From: Typha latifolia
Taxonomy: Eukaryota > Streptophyta > Magnoliopsida > Poales > Typhaceae
Direction of reading: 5' to 3'
DNA: 64,000 nt
Assembly: GCA_019914945.1 (NCBI GenBank)
Contig: CM034102.1
Span: 15,861,501 to 15,925,500 of the forward strand
Shown here one piece after another: positions 22,516 to 34,187 of this stretch (the first letter of the stretch is position 1; every line of letters starts with the position of its first letter). The notes beneath the pieces are model-generated. The model was not told the origin of the DNA and ran no database searches. It saw only the letters and a program-made list of their open reading frames with translations. A program made the translations under genes and the position numbers.

Positions 22516-24122
22516 AGCCTGGCTGCCGCTTTATGACGGTTGCAGCTATTTTTCCTAAATGCCCTCGGCTTTTTGTGAAATTACAAGTATTTTTTTTTTG
22601 GGCAGCTAAAGTTTGGGCCCTAATAAGCTAGCCCAAAAGGAATATTATGATGGGCTTGGGCTTAATATGCTTTTCAGTTTGGGAATAAGGAATTCCTGCA
22701 GACCAATAGGTGGCAGCCACTCAAGGGCTCCAAGGTTGTATAAAATTAGATTTTTTTCTTTTTTCTTTTTAGAGAAAGTGAGGAATATGGGTCAATTAAA
22801 ATACATTAATAAATATTAAAAATTACAAAGTGACATGAAGAGAAATTATATTTTACTTTCTTTTCCTCCCGTATAGTGGATCTTTCCGGTAACACAATTC
22901 TACATGATATCCTCAAAATAGGACCGCGCTTGCTTTAGCCTCTCAATGAAATTGTCTATTATTATCTTTACTTGGTATATCCAATATTTCTTGCAAGGAG
23001 GAATACTGTGAATGGCATCTTCAAACTTGATAAGAAGAAGTAAAAGATTCGATGGAGTCCACATTGAGTTTCAAAATGGATTTCAATGTAACGAGTACAG
23101 TATGTTATTTATTTATCTATTTTATTGAGCAAAAGCCACATAGCAGTATAGTATATTATACTAGTAAAATTTTAATTCGAGGTGCAGAAGACTCTCAATT
23201 GCTTTTAGATTTCCCAATCAGTTTCTTAGGATTCCAAGTCACCCATGTCTAGCAGAAACTTCTATCTTCATAACAAGTTTTCTGATTGCTAATTAAACAC
23301 TCCTCCTGTATGCACGGCAACTTGAACATTCTTCTTTACATGGGCGTAAAAATGAAGTCTTATCCACGACAACTTTATTTTTGTTTGGATAAGCAAATTA
23401 AATGGGAATAAATCCTCTTTTATCCGATATCTACAAGATTTTTGGATGTCTTCCATCACTCCTTTCTTTCTCACTCCAACCAACTTTGCAATTTTGTCAT
23501 CACTTTGCAAAGTAGTTTACTTACATTTCCTTTTCCCCACCAATGACATAGGAAACTTTAACTTGGTGTCCAACACAAGAGCAGAGAGGATTAGGTATTG
23601 ACGTCTCTCTATCAGATGCAGTGTGCATGCTAGCTTTTCTCCATTAACCATGACCAAACCCAACTTAATTTTGATCAAGATGAATTGATAAATTAGACAC
23701 AAATTAATCAAATTAATCTCACCCAACACTTTCTAGTAAGAAACATTAAGGCTTTGTGGCACGTGTCAGCATGCAGTGGGATGAAGTTAAAAAGTTATCC
23801 AATTCCACCTGCTCACTAGGAAATATGGACACTCTTCTTCTGAATATAAAACATCTTGGATGATGCTTGAGTAGTTATACTATGATTGATATCGTTGTTA
23901 AAATATATTGGAAAATGACAAAGGCTTGTGTGTTAATTATTTATGCCCTTCCTATCATTGCCACTTTGTCCATGTACCTTTTTCTAGAGATGACAACCAA
24001 AGTCAAATCTCTAACAACTTAAGGCTGCTACTTCTTCTCTACTACTAATTCTTTATTATTGCTAATATATCTAGAAGGTTGCTTTAAGTGCAGGGACCTC
24101 CTAGTAAACTTATGGGAAAACA
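22516..24122. other. Intergenic region between the ZYP1 promoter and the MYB 3' end
   Basis: AT-rich DNA with no open frame that looks like a real protein. Short frames are scattered and of low complexity. The right part probably holds the MYB 3' UTR. I see no RNA gene or repeat that I can name. Confidence 0.5.
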
Positions 24123-24196
24123 CTAGTTAGTTGCATGCTCATAGAAAGGTTTTAAGCATAAATAATTACCACAAAGAAGAGAAGAGTAAAAGGGAC

Positions 24197-24221
24197 TATA
24201 TATATATATATATATATATAT
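24197..24221. repeat. (TA)n microsatellite
   Basis: An uninterrupted TA run of about 25 bases about 215 bases beyond the MYB stop codon, probably in or near its 3' UTR. Confidence 0.9.
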
Positions 24222-24434
24222 TGCAAGCCATGTATATACATATAGAGATCTTGTGTGTACATTCAAAGTATGTGTATGTATAAGAGATACACTGCATTGA
24301 TACCAACAAGCAATGCATCGTAATAACAATAACACTAGAAACCAAACTTCCAATAAAGAAAGGATAAAACGAAACAAAACAAAACAAAAGATAAAGAAAA
24401 AAGCGATGCAGACAATGAGAATTTTCGAAAAAAT

Positions 24435-25582
24435 TCAAGCGAACTCAGTCGAGAAAGGTTCATCAAACAAGAGCTCAGGCCAAGAGAAAGGAGTAGTAGC
24501 ACTCCCACTACCACAACTAGAAGAGCTGCAAGCTTCCCCTAGATTTGAAACAGAGATGTCAGTAAGTGGAGGAAGAGAGAATTGGGACACCAATGGTGAC
24601 CCAGTACTATAATTGGAATAGTATTCTTGGTTGCTCCCGTTGCTCATAGGCTGCTGCTCAAATAAAAAGCTTGGGATCTCAACCTCTGGGACTTGAACAA
24701 CTTGGTTCTCACGGCCAATAATTTCAAGAGCATTAGCAGAAGACGAAGGAGGAAATGAAACCAAGTCATTAGTGGTGGTGGTTGGCATAGGTGTACTAGT
24801 GGCGATGGCGGCCGCCGCCGAGTGGATAAGGCGCTGAAAGCACTGGAGCTTCATGGATTGGACCGCCTCGGCGTGAAGCCAAGCGGCGTGGTCGTCATAA
24901 GGGCGGCGGTCCACGAGCTCGTGGAGATTGGCTAGGGCTATGAGCTGGGGGAGGGCGGCAAAGAAGTCGGTCCTCGGGCGGTGGGTCATTGGGTCGAAGC
25001 CCATCTGGATCAGCTTCTTCTTCAGGTGGGTGTTCCAGAAGTTCTTGATCTCGTTGTCCGTCCGGCCTGGGAGATGCGTTGCGATCGCCGACCACCTAAT
25101 GATGATCAAGACAGTAGTACACATACACATATATATATGAGACATGCATGTATGAATGACCTAATATTGGAATCATTAGGGTTAGTGTGATTAAAAGTAC
25201 TACCTGTTGCCAAGGATGGAGTGGAGATTAAGGATGGTTTGTTCTTCTTCTGAGGAGAATTTGCCTCTCTTTATATCTGGTCTTAAGTAGTTGGTCCATC
25301 TCAGCCTGCAACTCTTCCCACATCTATTGAGCCCTGCAGGAGATTAATTAAGAACAAAGAGAGCATTACAAGTTTGGAATGGTAGACAAAAAGATAGGCG
25401 TACAGAACTGGAGATCGATAATAGTTAGGATAAAGAGGAGGAGGAGGACCTGCAAGTTTAGGGAGGGCTCTCCAGCTATTATGGCCATGCTTTTCAATGT
25501 ACTGGATTAGTTTTTGGTCTTCTTCTGGGGTCCAGGGCCCCTTCTTGATGCCATTCTCATCACAGCAAGGAGATCTTCCCAT
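24435..25582 (-). CDS. R2R3-MYB transcription factor, subgroup 10/24-like (suberin-regulator clade)
   Basis: DNA-binding transcription factor acting in the nucleus. Exons 25582-25450, 25333-25204 and 25095-24435 (133, 130 and 661 bases) give 307 residues. The 133/130 split is the standard exon pattern of plant R2R3-MYB genes. R2 begins [19 protein letters not shown] and R3 contains [20 protein letters not shown]. The sequence after R3 ([20 protein letters not shown]) is shared by the MYB9/MYB107 and MYB39/53/92/93 groups, which control suberin and related lipid-polymer genes. The bHLH-binding signature is absent in R3. The C-terminal half has alanine and threonine runs and ends in an acidic-aromatic stretch ([16 protein letters not shown]), a likely activation region. 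The subgroup is an inference from recalled homologues; the R2R3 identity is certain. Confidence 0.95.
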
Positions 25583-25700
25583 GGAAATAATGTAAATGGA
25601 TAGGTAAAGGTAGCTCTGGTTGAAAGAGAGGAAGTGGAGAATGGAACTGCCTCCTTTGAGGTTATTATTGTTGGCTTAGCTACCAGAAACATGGCTCCCT

Positions 25701-25708
25701 TATTTATA
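25701..25708 (-). promoter_or_regulatory. TATA box of the MYB gene
   Basis: Reads TATAAATA on the minus strand about 120 bases upstream of the ATG, implying a leader of about 90 bases. Confidence 0.55.
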
Positions 25709-25920
25709 CTCTCAACCTGCGCTTTGGATTACTATGTATTTTAATTTTAGGGGAAAAGACTGATTAGCCCAACATGCAATGTGGTAGGACTTTAGTTTAA
25801 ATGAGGAGTTAAGGGTAGAAAAGGGATGTGAATAAAAAGAAATGGCAAGTTTATATAACAATAAAGAGGCTATTTATATATTCGTTCCTCTCTCTAGAAG
25901 AGATGCGGGAGGATCCGGGA

Positions 25921-25946
25921 TATATATATATATATATATATATATA
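25921..25946. repeat. (TA)n microsatellite
   Basis: Pure TA run about 340 bases upstream of the MYB start codon. Confidence 0.9.
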
Positions 25947-26363
25947 CACCAAAATTAATGATTAGCTAAGTTTACAGAGATCGACAGGCATACAGACCGT
26001 ACAACTTCGGGATCCAAATTAAATTGTAAGTGCCTGTTGGGATAAAAAAAAATTTAAAAAAAAAGTCTATAGGAAATTCGACACGTAGAAATTGAGAAGT
26101 GCAACTAAAATAAATGTGATTCTTTTTGTTTAGATCGATTTAATTTATTATGTTTACATAGTTTAGAAAATTTTAAAGAAAAATTAAGGAGAGATTATAG
26201 GGAGAAGAGATGGCAGTGGTGGTGGACCGGAGGGGGGAAAGAGGTAGTGGACGGAGGAGGATGAGTTGGTGATCATTACGAATAGATTAAGCAGTCATTA
26301 ACTATTCTTAATTAATGATCTAAAATAAAATATTAATTAGCAAGGCCACCATAGTAAACAGTC

Positions 26364-26396
26364 CACGTGCTTGGGGACGTGAGGTCAGAAGACCTC
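26364..26396. promoter_or_regulatory. G-box/ABRE block with a perfect inverted repeat upstream of MYB
   Basis: CACGTG at 26364-26369 and GACGTG at 26376-26381 sit beside GAGGTC-AGAA-GACCTC (26381-26396), a perfect 6-base inverted repeat. The block lies about 0.8 kb upstream of the MYB ATG in otherwise AT-rich DNA. ACGT cores are bZIP (ABA-response) sites by established knowledge; a role here is an inference. Confidence 0.4.
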
Positions 26397-26721
26397 CCCA
26401 TGCACGCAACAAGAATGAAAGAAAACAACTGTCGTCACCTCTCACCTTCCCCTCCTCTAATTCGATACTCAAAATTAATTAAATAATTAATTAATGGAAC
26501 AAAAAGGAAAGCCTTGATAAGTTTTTGGAAGTTCTTGTCGTTTTACATAATATTCTTTCATTAATTACCCTAATAGTAACCTAATCAAAACCGATCCTGC
26601 TCAATACTAATGCAACATGGATCCCTTCGAATACTTGAATGCAATCTCGTTAGAAAGCTCTCTTATTTAGTTGTTCTTTTTTTTTTAAACTATTATTACT
26701 TATTTTGGTATATATACTGCA

Positions 26722-26724
<3 letters not shown>

Positions 26725-26756
<32 letters not shown>
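26725..26756. repeat. (TA)n microsatellite
   Basis: TA run of about 32 bases. Others of the same kind are at 27077-27097 and 27585-27600. Confidence 0.9.
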
Positions 26757-26760
<4 letters not shown>

Positions 26761-27994
26761 TCCATTTGCATCAAATGCGCCTTAGAGTTTCCTCGTAGGG
26801 ATACTCTTGTATCCTGATAAGCCTACAAGGGCCTGAATCTAAAATAGCAAAAGACTAGTTAAATACCCTGCGTCACACTAAACAAGTGGCACATTCTCAG
26901 GGATTGGTTGCAGGAAAAAAGACAAAATCTGGCCACATGTCACATGTGTAGCATGCAAAGTGAAATTGGGGCCCACGAAAATAGCTGGAATTTATATCAA
27001 CAATAATTGTGAGCTTCGCTCTTTCAGTCTTTTGGATGCTCTGGAGTTGCATCAATGCTGTTCATACTCAATTGTTTATATATATATATATATATACATT
27101 ATGAGTCTGTAGGTAGATAAAGACTAACTCTCTCTCATTCATAGACTGAAAACTGAGCTGACTCTCCAAAAAAGTTAGCCACTGCATTTAATTAGGTGAT
27201 TAATTTGTATATAGTCATGTATTTAAAACTAATGATGATGTATATAAAATAGTTTTGCTATTAACTTGCATTACTGTGGTAAAATTTTATGATAATTATT
27301 AAATAATTTATTACATAAAAGTTGATGACAACATTTTTCAAATTTTATACAAATTCAATTGATATAAAAAAAAATTCTACTAATACATAATTAAGAGTAA
27401 AAAATGACGATGTTAACCTTTTAAGCTTCATCACCCTCACATAACTGTCTCATGAACAACTCTCTCTTTTACATGGCATTGTATGATTACACCAAAGGTG
27501 ACAAACCTGTAACCAATATGACCATGTATGTGGCATCTCATGATTACATCAAAGAAACTTGTGACTGAAGTAGTCATGCTCTTGTATATATATATATATA
27601 CCTAATGAATACAAACCAAAGAGATAAGTTGATTTCTTTCATACATTTTCTAACTTGTTTGTATAGTTTATTTGGAATTCTTTAGATACTGAATGCCAAA
27701 TCCAAGACTGTCCCTATAGTTTTACAATTTATTCCAGTAACAAAATTCTGGGTCTGCTACTACGTAACAGAAACGGTATGAATAAAAAAAAAGCGACCAT
27801 TAATTCACAAGTGAATGCATACCTCGACCCGACAAAAGCTAGTATAAACCGTACGACTGATCAGTTTGCCACAAGAAAGAAAGTAAATTAACGAAATCCC
27901 TAGGTTAGGCTTTTCAACAATTTTCTCTCTGCAACTAAGAAGGGTTTAATAAACGACATTAGTTTCGTCACTTCTAATCATAGTAATACTCAGA

Positions 27995-28174
27995 ATGAGA
28001 CAAGCAGATGACGACACTTTGTTTGACATTAGAGTAGAGTTAGCAATGGATTTGGTGCAGCAAACACCCAAAAGAAAATCTTCACCATCTCAATCAACGT
28101 CGCTTCAATTGAGACATTCTTCCTCCGTGCTGAATTATATAGGGAGCCACAAGTTTGAGAGGGCCATGAAATAA
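27995..28174 (+). CDS. Possible 59-residue small protein, not recognised
   Basis: An uninterrupted frame from ATG (27995) to TAA (28172-28174). The product is polar and well mixed. It has an acidic start (RQADDDTLFDIRVELAMDLV), a basic-serine middle (QQTPKRKSSPSQS) and a C-terminus ending SHKFERAMK. Codon use looks more protein-like than the surrounding AT-rich DNA. There is no neighbour within 2 kb. It could equally be a chance frame or the remnant of a larger gene. No family is recognised. Confidence 0.25.
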   Translation: MRQADDDTLFDIRVELAMDLVQQTPKRKSSPSQSTSLQLRHSSSVLNYIGSHKFERAMK

Positions 28175-31100
28175 TAAATAATAAAAACAAATCGCAATGT
28201 ACATGTAACTCATCAAAGTTGATATTTGCATATACATCACTTGAAACATTAGATACCTTTTAAAACTCTTATTTTAAATAGAATTAGCTGTTAAAAATTT
28301 CATGGAAAAAAAAATCCCTATTTCTTATTTATATACACTCCTTCAACTTAAGATATCTATATTTCTTTCGTCTGCCAAAGTACTAAAATATAAGTGTTAA
28401 AAAGTAACCTCAAGAACATCTACTACCGGTTTGAAAGGCATAGATTCAAGCGCTAAAATTTAAAAGGGTTCGTTCACACTCAAATATGTGATATACATGC
28501 GACAAAAATAAGCCCTAACAAAAATAGCTTTCATCCTAAACAATTTACTATGGTTAAACAGTTGACAAGCAAAAACCCGGGAATGCTTTCTTGAAATTAC
28601 CTGGTGAGATACTAAGAGGATAAAAGTTAACAAGAACAACTAAACCTACAAGGAGTGGGCCTAAATGGAGATGATATCAGTAGCTACAAGAGTCAATACA
28701 AGAGGACAAGAGAAGGGAAAGAGTTCACCTTTTCCTCTTTCTCTACTCTGCTTTCTTTTGCATGCATCCTTTTTTTCTCATAGACTTACATCACTTGGTG
28801 TCGGCAACAAGCTAAGTAATAAGATAACACCACGTTATACTCACTCACTCATATTCTTCGATCATAAGGTTGCTTCCTCAATTAAGGTTCCTTGTCGGAT
28901 GGATCACTATCAGACAACAAGTATTACAAAAAAAATTAAAAAATGTATATTTGCGATAACTTCTTTTGAATCACTTATGTTATTAATTAAAGTTATTAGC
29001 CTAAAAAATAAACAACTTGTTTCCTTGTAGACTTGTTTCTTGAAACATGTCTCTCCAGATAGAAACACAAAACATAATTAACTGTTACGCAAAATTCTAG
29101 AAGTTTTCTTACCTTTGAACAGATGTCAAGAACAATACAGAGCTCAAAATTATGAGTCTGAAACTTAAATAATTAAGAAGAAATACTATAATTTGTAAAT
29201 ATTAATGGAAGAGTGTTTATCTGAGAACTTTATAGTAGGGAATGAATAATTAGCACATACACAATATACAGCAAGTATGCAAAGTCATTGAACAGGAACC
29301 AACAACCATTTCTTAATTAATGACCCCTACAACTGTTAGCATGTATTATATAACATGTAGGCCCTCGCAAATCTATGCTAATTTCATCAGATCTTTACCA
29401 TTTCAATGAAAGCAGCAGGAGAGATGGATGAGTCGAACCTTCATGACCTTAGTGGTTATGACTTGAGAACACTCTCTAATTCATTGATCGAGTCATCGTT
29501 AACTATTCATCATGATGTTGAGATTGTAATTTTGCTATGTTATCACAATCAGAACGAACATCAAAATGATTACAAATGGAGTATCTTGTGCTACAAATCG
29601 TTTGTCACCTAAAGGTACAGAATGATAACTTCAAGAATCACCCTACTACAAGGAATATATTGTTTTAAGGTCCAATTATGAGCTTAAATGAATAAATGAT
29701 AGCAAAAGGTTTTCTAATATAATGCCTCAAATCTTCCAGTAGCTCACTAAATAATTTTTAAGCTGTCAGATTCTTGACTAGGAGTATAAAATAAACCCAG
29801 AACGTACAAAAAGAAGAGTAATTTTTTTTTAATGAGAAGCTTTATCTCGTACTGGATTTTCCCAACCGTAATGCCCAAGTTGGCGGGTTTCCTTCCAAAG
29901 TTCGCTTGATATGGTACTTGATTATGACACTTGCATTATATTACCCATAAGACATCTACTCTATCGTTTTTGTGACCTGCAATTACTAGTTCTTGGGTCC
30001 CATTTCTTCCTGCCAATTAGATTAGGCATAATTTCGTAGGTGAAACATCTATAAGCTGAATCAATTGTTGGAGATTGTTTTCACACTGTTTACCTATTAA
30101 TCTGGACGATTTAAAGCATCAAAATGGTTAGGTCCAACGGTTTTCCATGGCTAATATGTTATCCCTAAGACAATCTGGGGGGTTAGCATTTGACGACGCA
30201 TATATTAAATGTCATGAAGTTATAATAATTTTCCACAATCTTCTCACCCTATAAAATATGTTATATTGTTTAAAACAGAGAGGAAGTAGTGCGTTAGGCT
30301 CTGTCTGGACGTGGAATAAGCATAATTTTATTACAATTTAGTAAGGGCTATAGCGGTTTAGCATTTGAACGCATATATACTCACTCTTTAAATTTTAGGG
30401 TTGTCATTATTCACATCCTACCATTTATCATTCGAGGTCGCATTTTATTTTTAATGACTCAAAAACACCTTGACTAAATTTCACCCTAATAGCAACTAAC
30501 GGAATAAAAATATATTATTTATTATTTTAAAAAAAAAAAAATTAAAATGCTCTTGATTTTAAAATCTAGTTCTCTGTTTATTCCTATCTTAACATAAAAA
30601 AAATCTTATTCAAGGTTATTCAAGAGTATTAAAAATATTTTGCATCTATGATTACTTTAATTTATCAATATGGAAACTGACCATTAAATAAATTGATGGA
30701 AATGATTGTTAAAAAAATAACGGCAAGGTACTTTAAATAAAAACAGGGGTCAAATAATAAATATTCATATGGTAGAATGTGAATAATAATTAAGTTAAAA
30801 TATAAGTATTTTCTTGATAATTTTTTATAAATTGTAGTAATATCTTTTGAGGAGCTTAATTATGGCAGTGCATAAATGATCTATACCAACAAAGAAGACA
30901 TGAGTAATCTTTGTTCGATACCTGATTGATGTGGATGAAGAATCTGTCCGCCATAGTGGAGCTTTGACAAGATTAAAAAATTTGATATATTCTGGTGCAT
31001 TCAATACTTATAATCAATAGATGAATCTCCATTGGGTTCGTTCAATGCACTTCTTGGAGAATATAATACCTACCAAGTTATATGTAGAAGTCGGAGGACC

Positions 31101-33110
31101 TATTCAACCATTAAAGTACTCATATAACTAATGGACGTTCTACAATATCTATATAAAGCAGTGTTAGATGGATATTTATCTTACGAGCCCCTAAAAGAAG
31201 GCCATGGTCTTCGTTCCCAACCTGATCACTGTTTATTCTCCATTGTTAGCTTGCAAATAGTAGCCTAGAATTCGTAAGCACGAAAGACAAAATTGATGTC
31301 GTAGTGAGCTATCGGGATGAACCAAAGTCAAACATATAGTCTGTCGTGCATTTCAATAATTGCATCGCATGCCATGCAAGCATAAAAAAGTACATATTCT
31401 AAGGCAGGGGGTAGACCAGATGGCAAACAACCTTGTAACTTAACTGAGATAGAGATCAAGGTTGCAACAAGAAAGAACACATTTTCTGGAATACGGATTC
31501 CCTGTGGAGGCATGAAACCAAGGACTAGATTCCAGGGCAGAAGTTTTGTAGCCAATCAGTCCATATATATTAAGTACTGAGACAACATTTGTCAACTACA
31601 ATTAGTCAAACGATCAGTTTATCCATGACAACATTCTGATACGGCAATCTGACAATTAGAAGTTTTAGGTATCATAAATGTGGTAGCTTTTATTTAGGTT
31701 AAGTACCGCTGGTTTCCAATGTCATTAGAGTCAACTAGGTGAGTTGCATGATAGTGTCAAAATTCTAAGCGTGCCAATATGTGAGACAGAATTCACAGGT
31801 CAAGGTAAATCTTGGATTCATAACTGCTTTCAGTACATTAAAAGTGACACAAATCACCATAAATTCTTTGGTGAAAAGAAAAGGTACACAAGTCATTCAT
31901 TAATGCACTGAATTCAGAGTGAAAGCCAGTTTTGAAGGAAAGGAGAAAGCATAATTCCACAACAGAATGTGATTTTGGTTAAGGATTGTGAAGTTGTATG
32001 ACTACAGATGAAACTGTCTTTTTTTTATTGAACGTGTCTTAAGTCTTAACAACAATGGTATTAAACTCATGAATGCAATAATTTTGTGCCACAGTTAAAC
32101 ATTTTCAATGGCATATGTAATCATAATACATAAGTTATGAAACAAGCTTATTTAATGAGTGCAATGTTCTAATCACACAAGCTCATGGTCAGTTTATCTG
32201 AGGCACCAATAATTTTACACGTGATCGTCTTGAAACTCTGAAAGCTTCAGAATGATGTGAAGTATACTTTACGATCTGTTATATGGAAAAGAAAAATTAC
32301 TGGCCAATGAAGATATGAATGACAAAATAAGTTATCCTACATATACATGTTGTAATTAGTTATAAGACTGAAATTTTTCCATCTATAATAAAACAAGGTG
32401 AATACAAAAGGAAAAAAGATTAGATCTGAATGGATCTGCTCAGTCTCACATATTTCTTAGGACAAGATTAGATCTGAATGGATGATAAACAATGATGAAT
32501 TCATTCATGGCTGGTCTAAGTTTGATGTGTCGGTTTCCCAAGAATCCTGTTAGTTTGAGTCAAACTGTTTAGTTCATTCTCAAAAGATTCAATTGCACTA
32601 CAAGTCAATGTATGACATTAGATCAGAAAAGGACTATATAAAGGATTAAGCATCAAATCAGGGCAAAGTCATAAGTAAGGACAACGATAATAGTCAGTTG
32701 GCTGTCCTCAACTATTTGTTTTCAGCTTGCATGTAAACTTATTGACTATTCAATTTTATTTAGAGTCAACTTCACCATCAACCATTACATCTTCTCAAAC
32801 AACTCCTACCAGATTCTATTTTGGCTTTCTTATTGCGGCGCTATTTCTTACTAGATGCCATGGAGAAAAGCACACAAACAAAAATAAAGGCTTTGTACAC
32901 CATATGGCAGAAGATCCTTATTACATGACAAATGCAAAGATAACTTTCCCACCACTTTCATCTAATTTTCTTCCACATCTCATTTGAAATCTTAAGCAAA
33001 TTCTCCCTCGACTAGAGAAATTTTAATACCATCCCAATTCACCAAGAATTCGATTTATGACCACCCACAAGAATCTCTAATTACATAACGAGGGGGAAAA
33101 AAAATCAAAC

Positions 33111-33490
33111 CTCTGCTTTGCCCTATTAGGATGTTGCTGTAGATCATCGTTATCATTAGAATCAACGATGCCCCTTCTCTCAACATTCGAAGTATTTGGT
33201 CGCTAAAGATCAAAGAGCACCATATCAATCGACAAGCAATTAACAAATATGCACGAAAACAAAAACCCTAATGTTGTCGACCCATCGTTACAAGGAAATC
33301 CAAATCCAAATCCAAATCCAACCAAGTCGATGGAGTAATTAATAGGGAGAGAGCGTGACTACTTACGTGATTGCGAGTTGGATCAGGTTACTGCTCGTTC
33401 TTTTTAGATCTCAAATATTACTACCAAAAGCCAATTGGAGGAGGAGATGGCGGGAGAAAACCCTACGTTTGCAAGATGAGACGGCGAGTA
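33111..33490 (-). other. Possible transcribed locus with one spliced-looking exon
   Basis: On the minus strand, 33202-33111 is preceded by TTTAG and followed by GTTTGA. One frame reads RPNTSNVERRGIVDSNDNDD then LQQHPNRAKQR, which is open and polar. Upstream, 33490-33300 resembles a plant 5' UTR (AGGGTTTTCTCCCGCC, then pyrimidines). The only nearby ATG (about 33284) gives a five-codon frame. It could be a non-coding RNA or a decayed gene downstream of the TOM1-like gene. Confidence 0.25.
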
Positions 33491-34187
33491 GTACGGGTTT
33501 CCGCATAGGAAGTTCTACGCGACCACTTGGTAAACTAGCTCAACCTCGCCAGCCTACTAAGTCCGAGTCTAATCACTTTTATCAATTTCTTGTATCCCAA
33601 ATCTTTCTCACATTTATCTCTTGATAACTATAAATATATTAAATAGGAGAAAAATATTATAAGAACTTAAAAAAGTTCACAATTCCAACAAAGACTTGTA
33701 AAAATTGCCCCTCCTGCATATTTAAGTAGGAAACTTAGATAGTTATATAAGTAGAACGGGAGTCATAACCATGTATAGAACTTCCAAAACCCAAACTATG
33801 CATTATTTGCAGATTATTATACTAAAGAAACATGCCATCGAGAGATAAAATAGTTGAGTTGATGAGGTTATACACAGCTTATCATACAAGCAAAATTGTA
33901 CTCATTTGAATGACTATAGTTCATAAAAAGAAGCCATAGAGAAAGAAAAGGAAAGATCTCATTGACAAAATGATGCAGAGAATTTCAGATTCCACCTAGT
34001 TGGTCCATGAGGATTACGTTAGTTGCTTTAATCCCTGAGGTTGAGCAACTGGAGGAAAGAATCTATTCCACATACATGGTGGAGTTCTCTGTCTGATAGA
34101 AGTTACAGCAACGCAGATAAAGGGATCAGCCAAGCAAATTATTGGCAAAATTCTGCTGTTCAAAATTAGGCATACCACTTACAATAA

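Larger units (their letters stand above)
25950..33110. other. Long intergenic region, about 7 kb, largely without recognisable genes
   Basis: AT-rich DNA with TA microsatellites. It also holds an imperfect tandem duplication of about 60 bases at 27470-27580, and a 20-base direct repeat (AAGATTAGATCTGAATGGAT) at 32416 and 32464. A short clean ORF is listed separately at 27995. An ORF at 31328-31555 (minus, hydrophobic, 75 codons) is not recognised. Other open frames look random. Confidence 0.5.

Noticed and set aside
24895..25190. Open frames on both strands across MYB exon 3
   Set aside because: They are overlapped by the well-supported MYB coding exon and have no motif.
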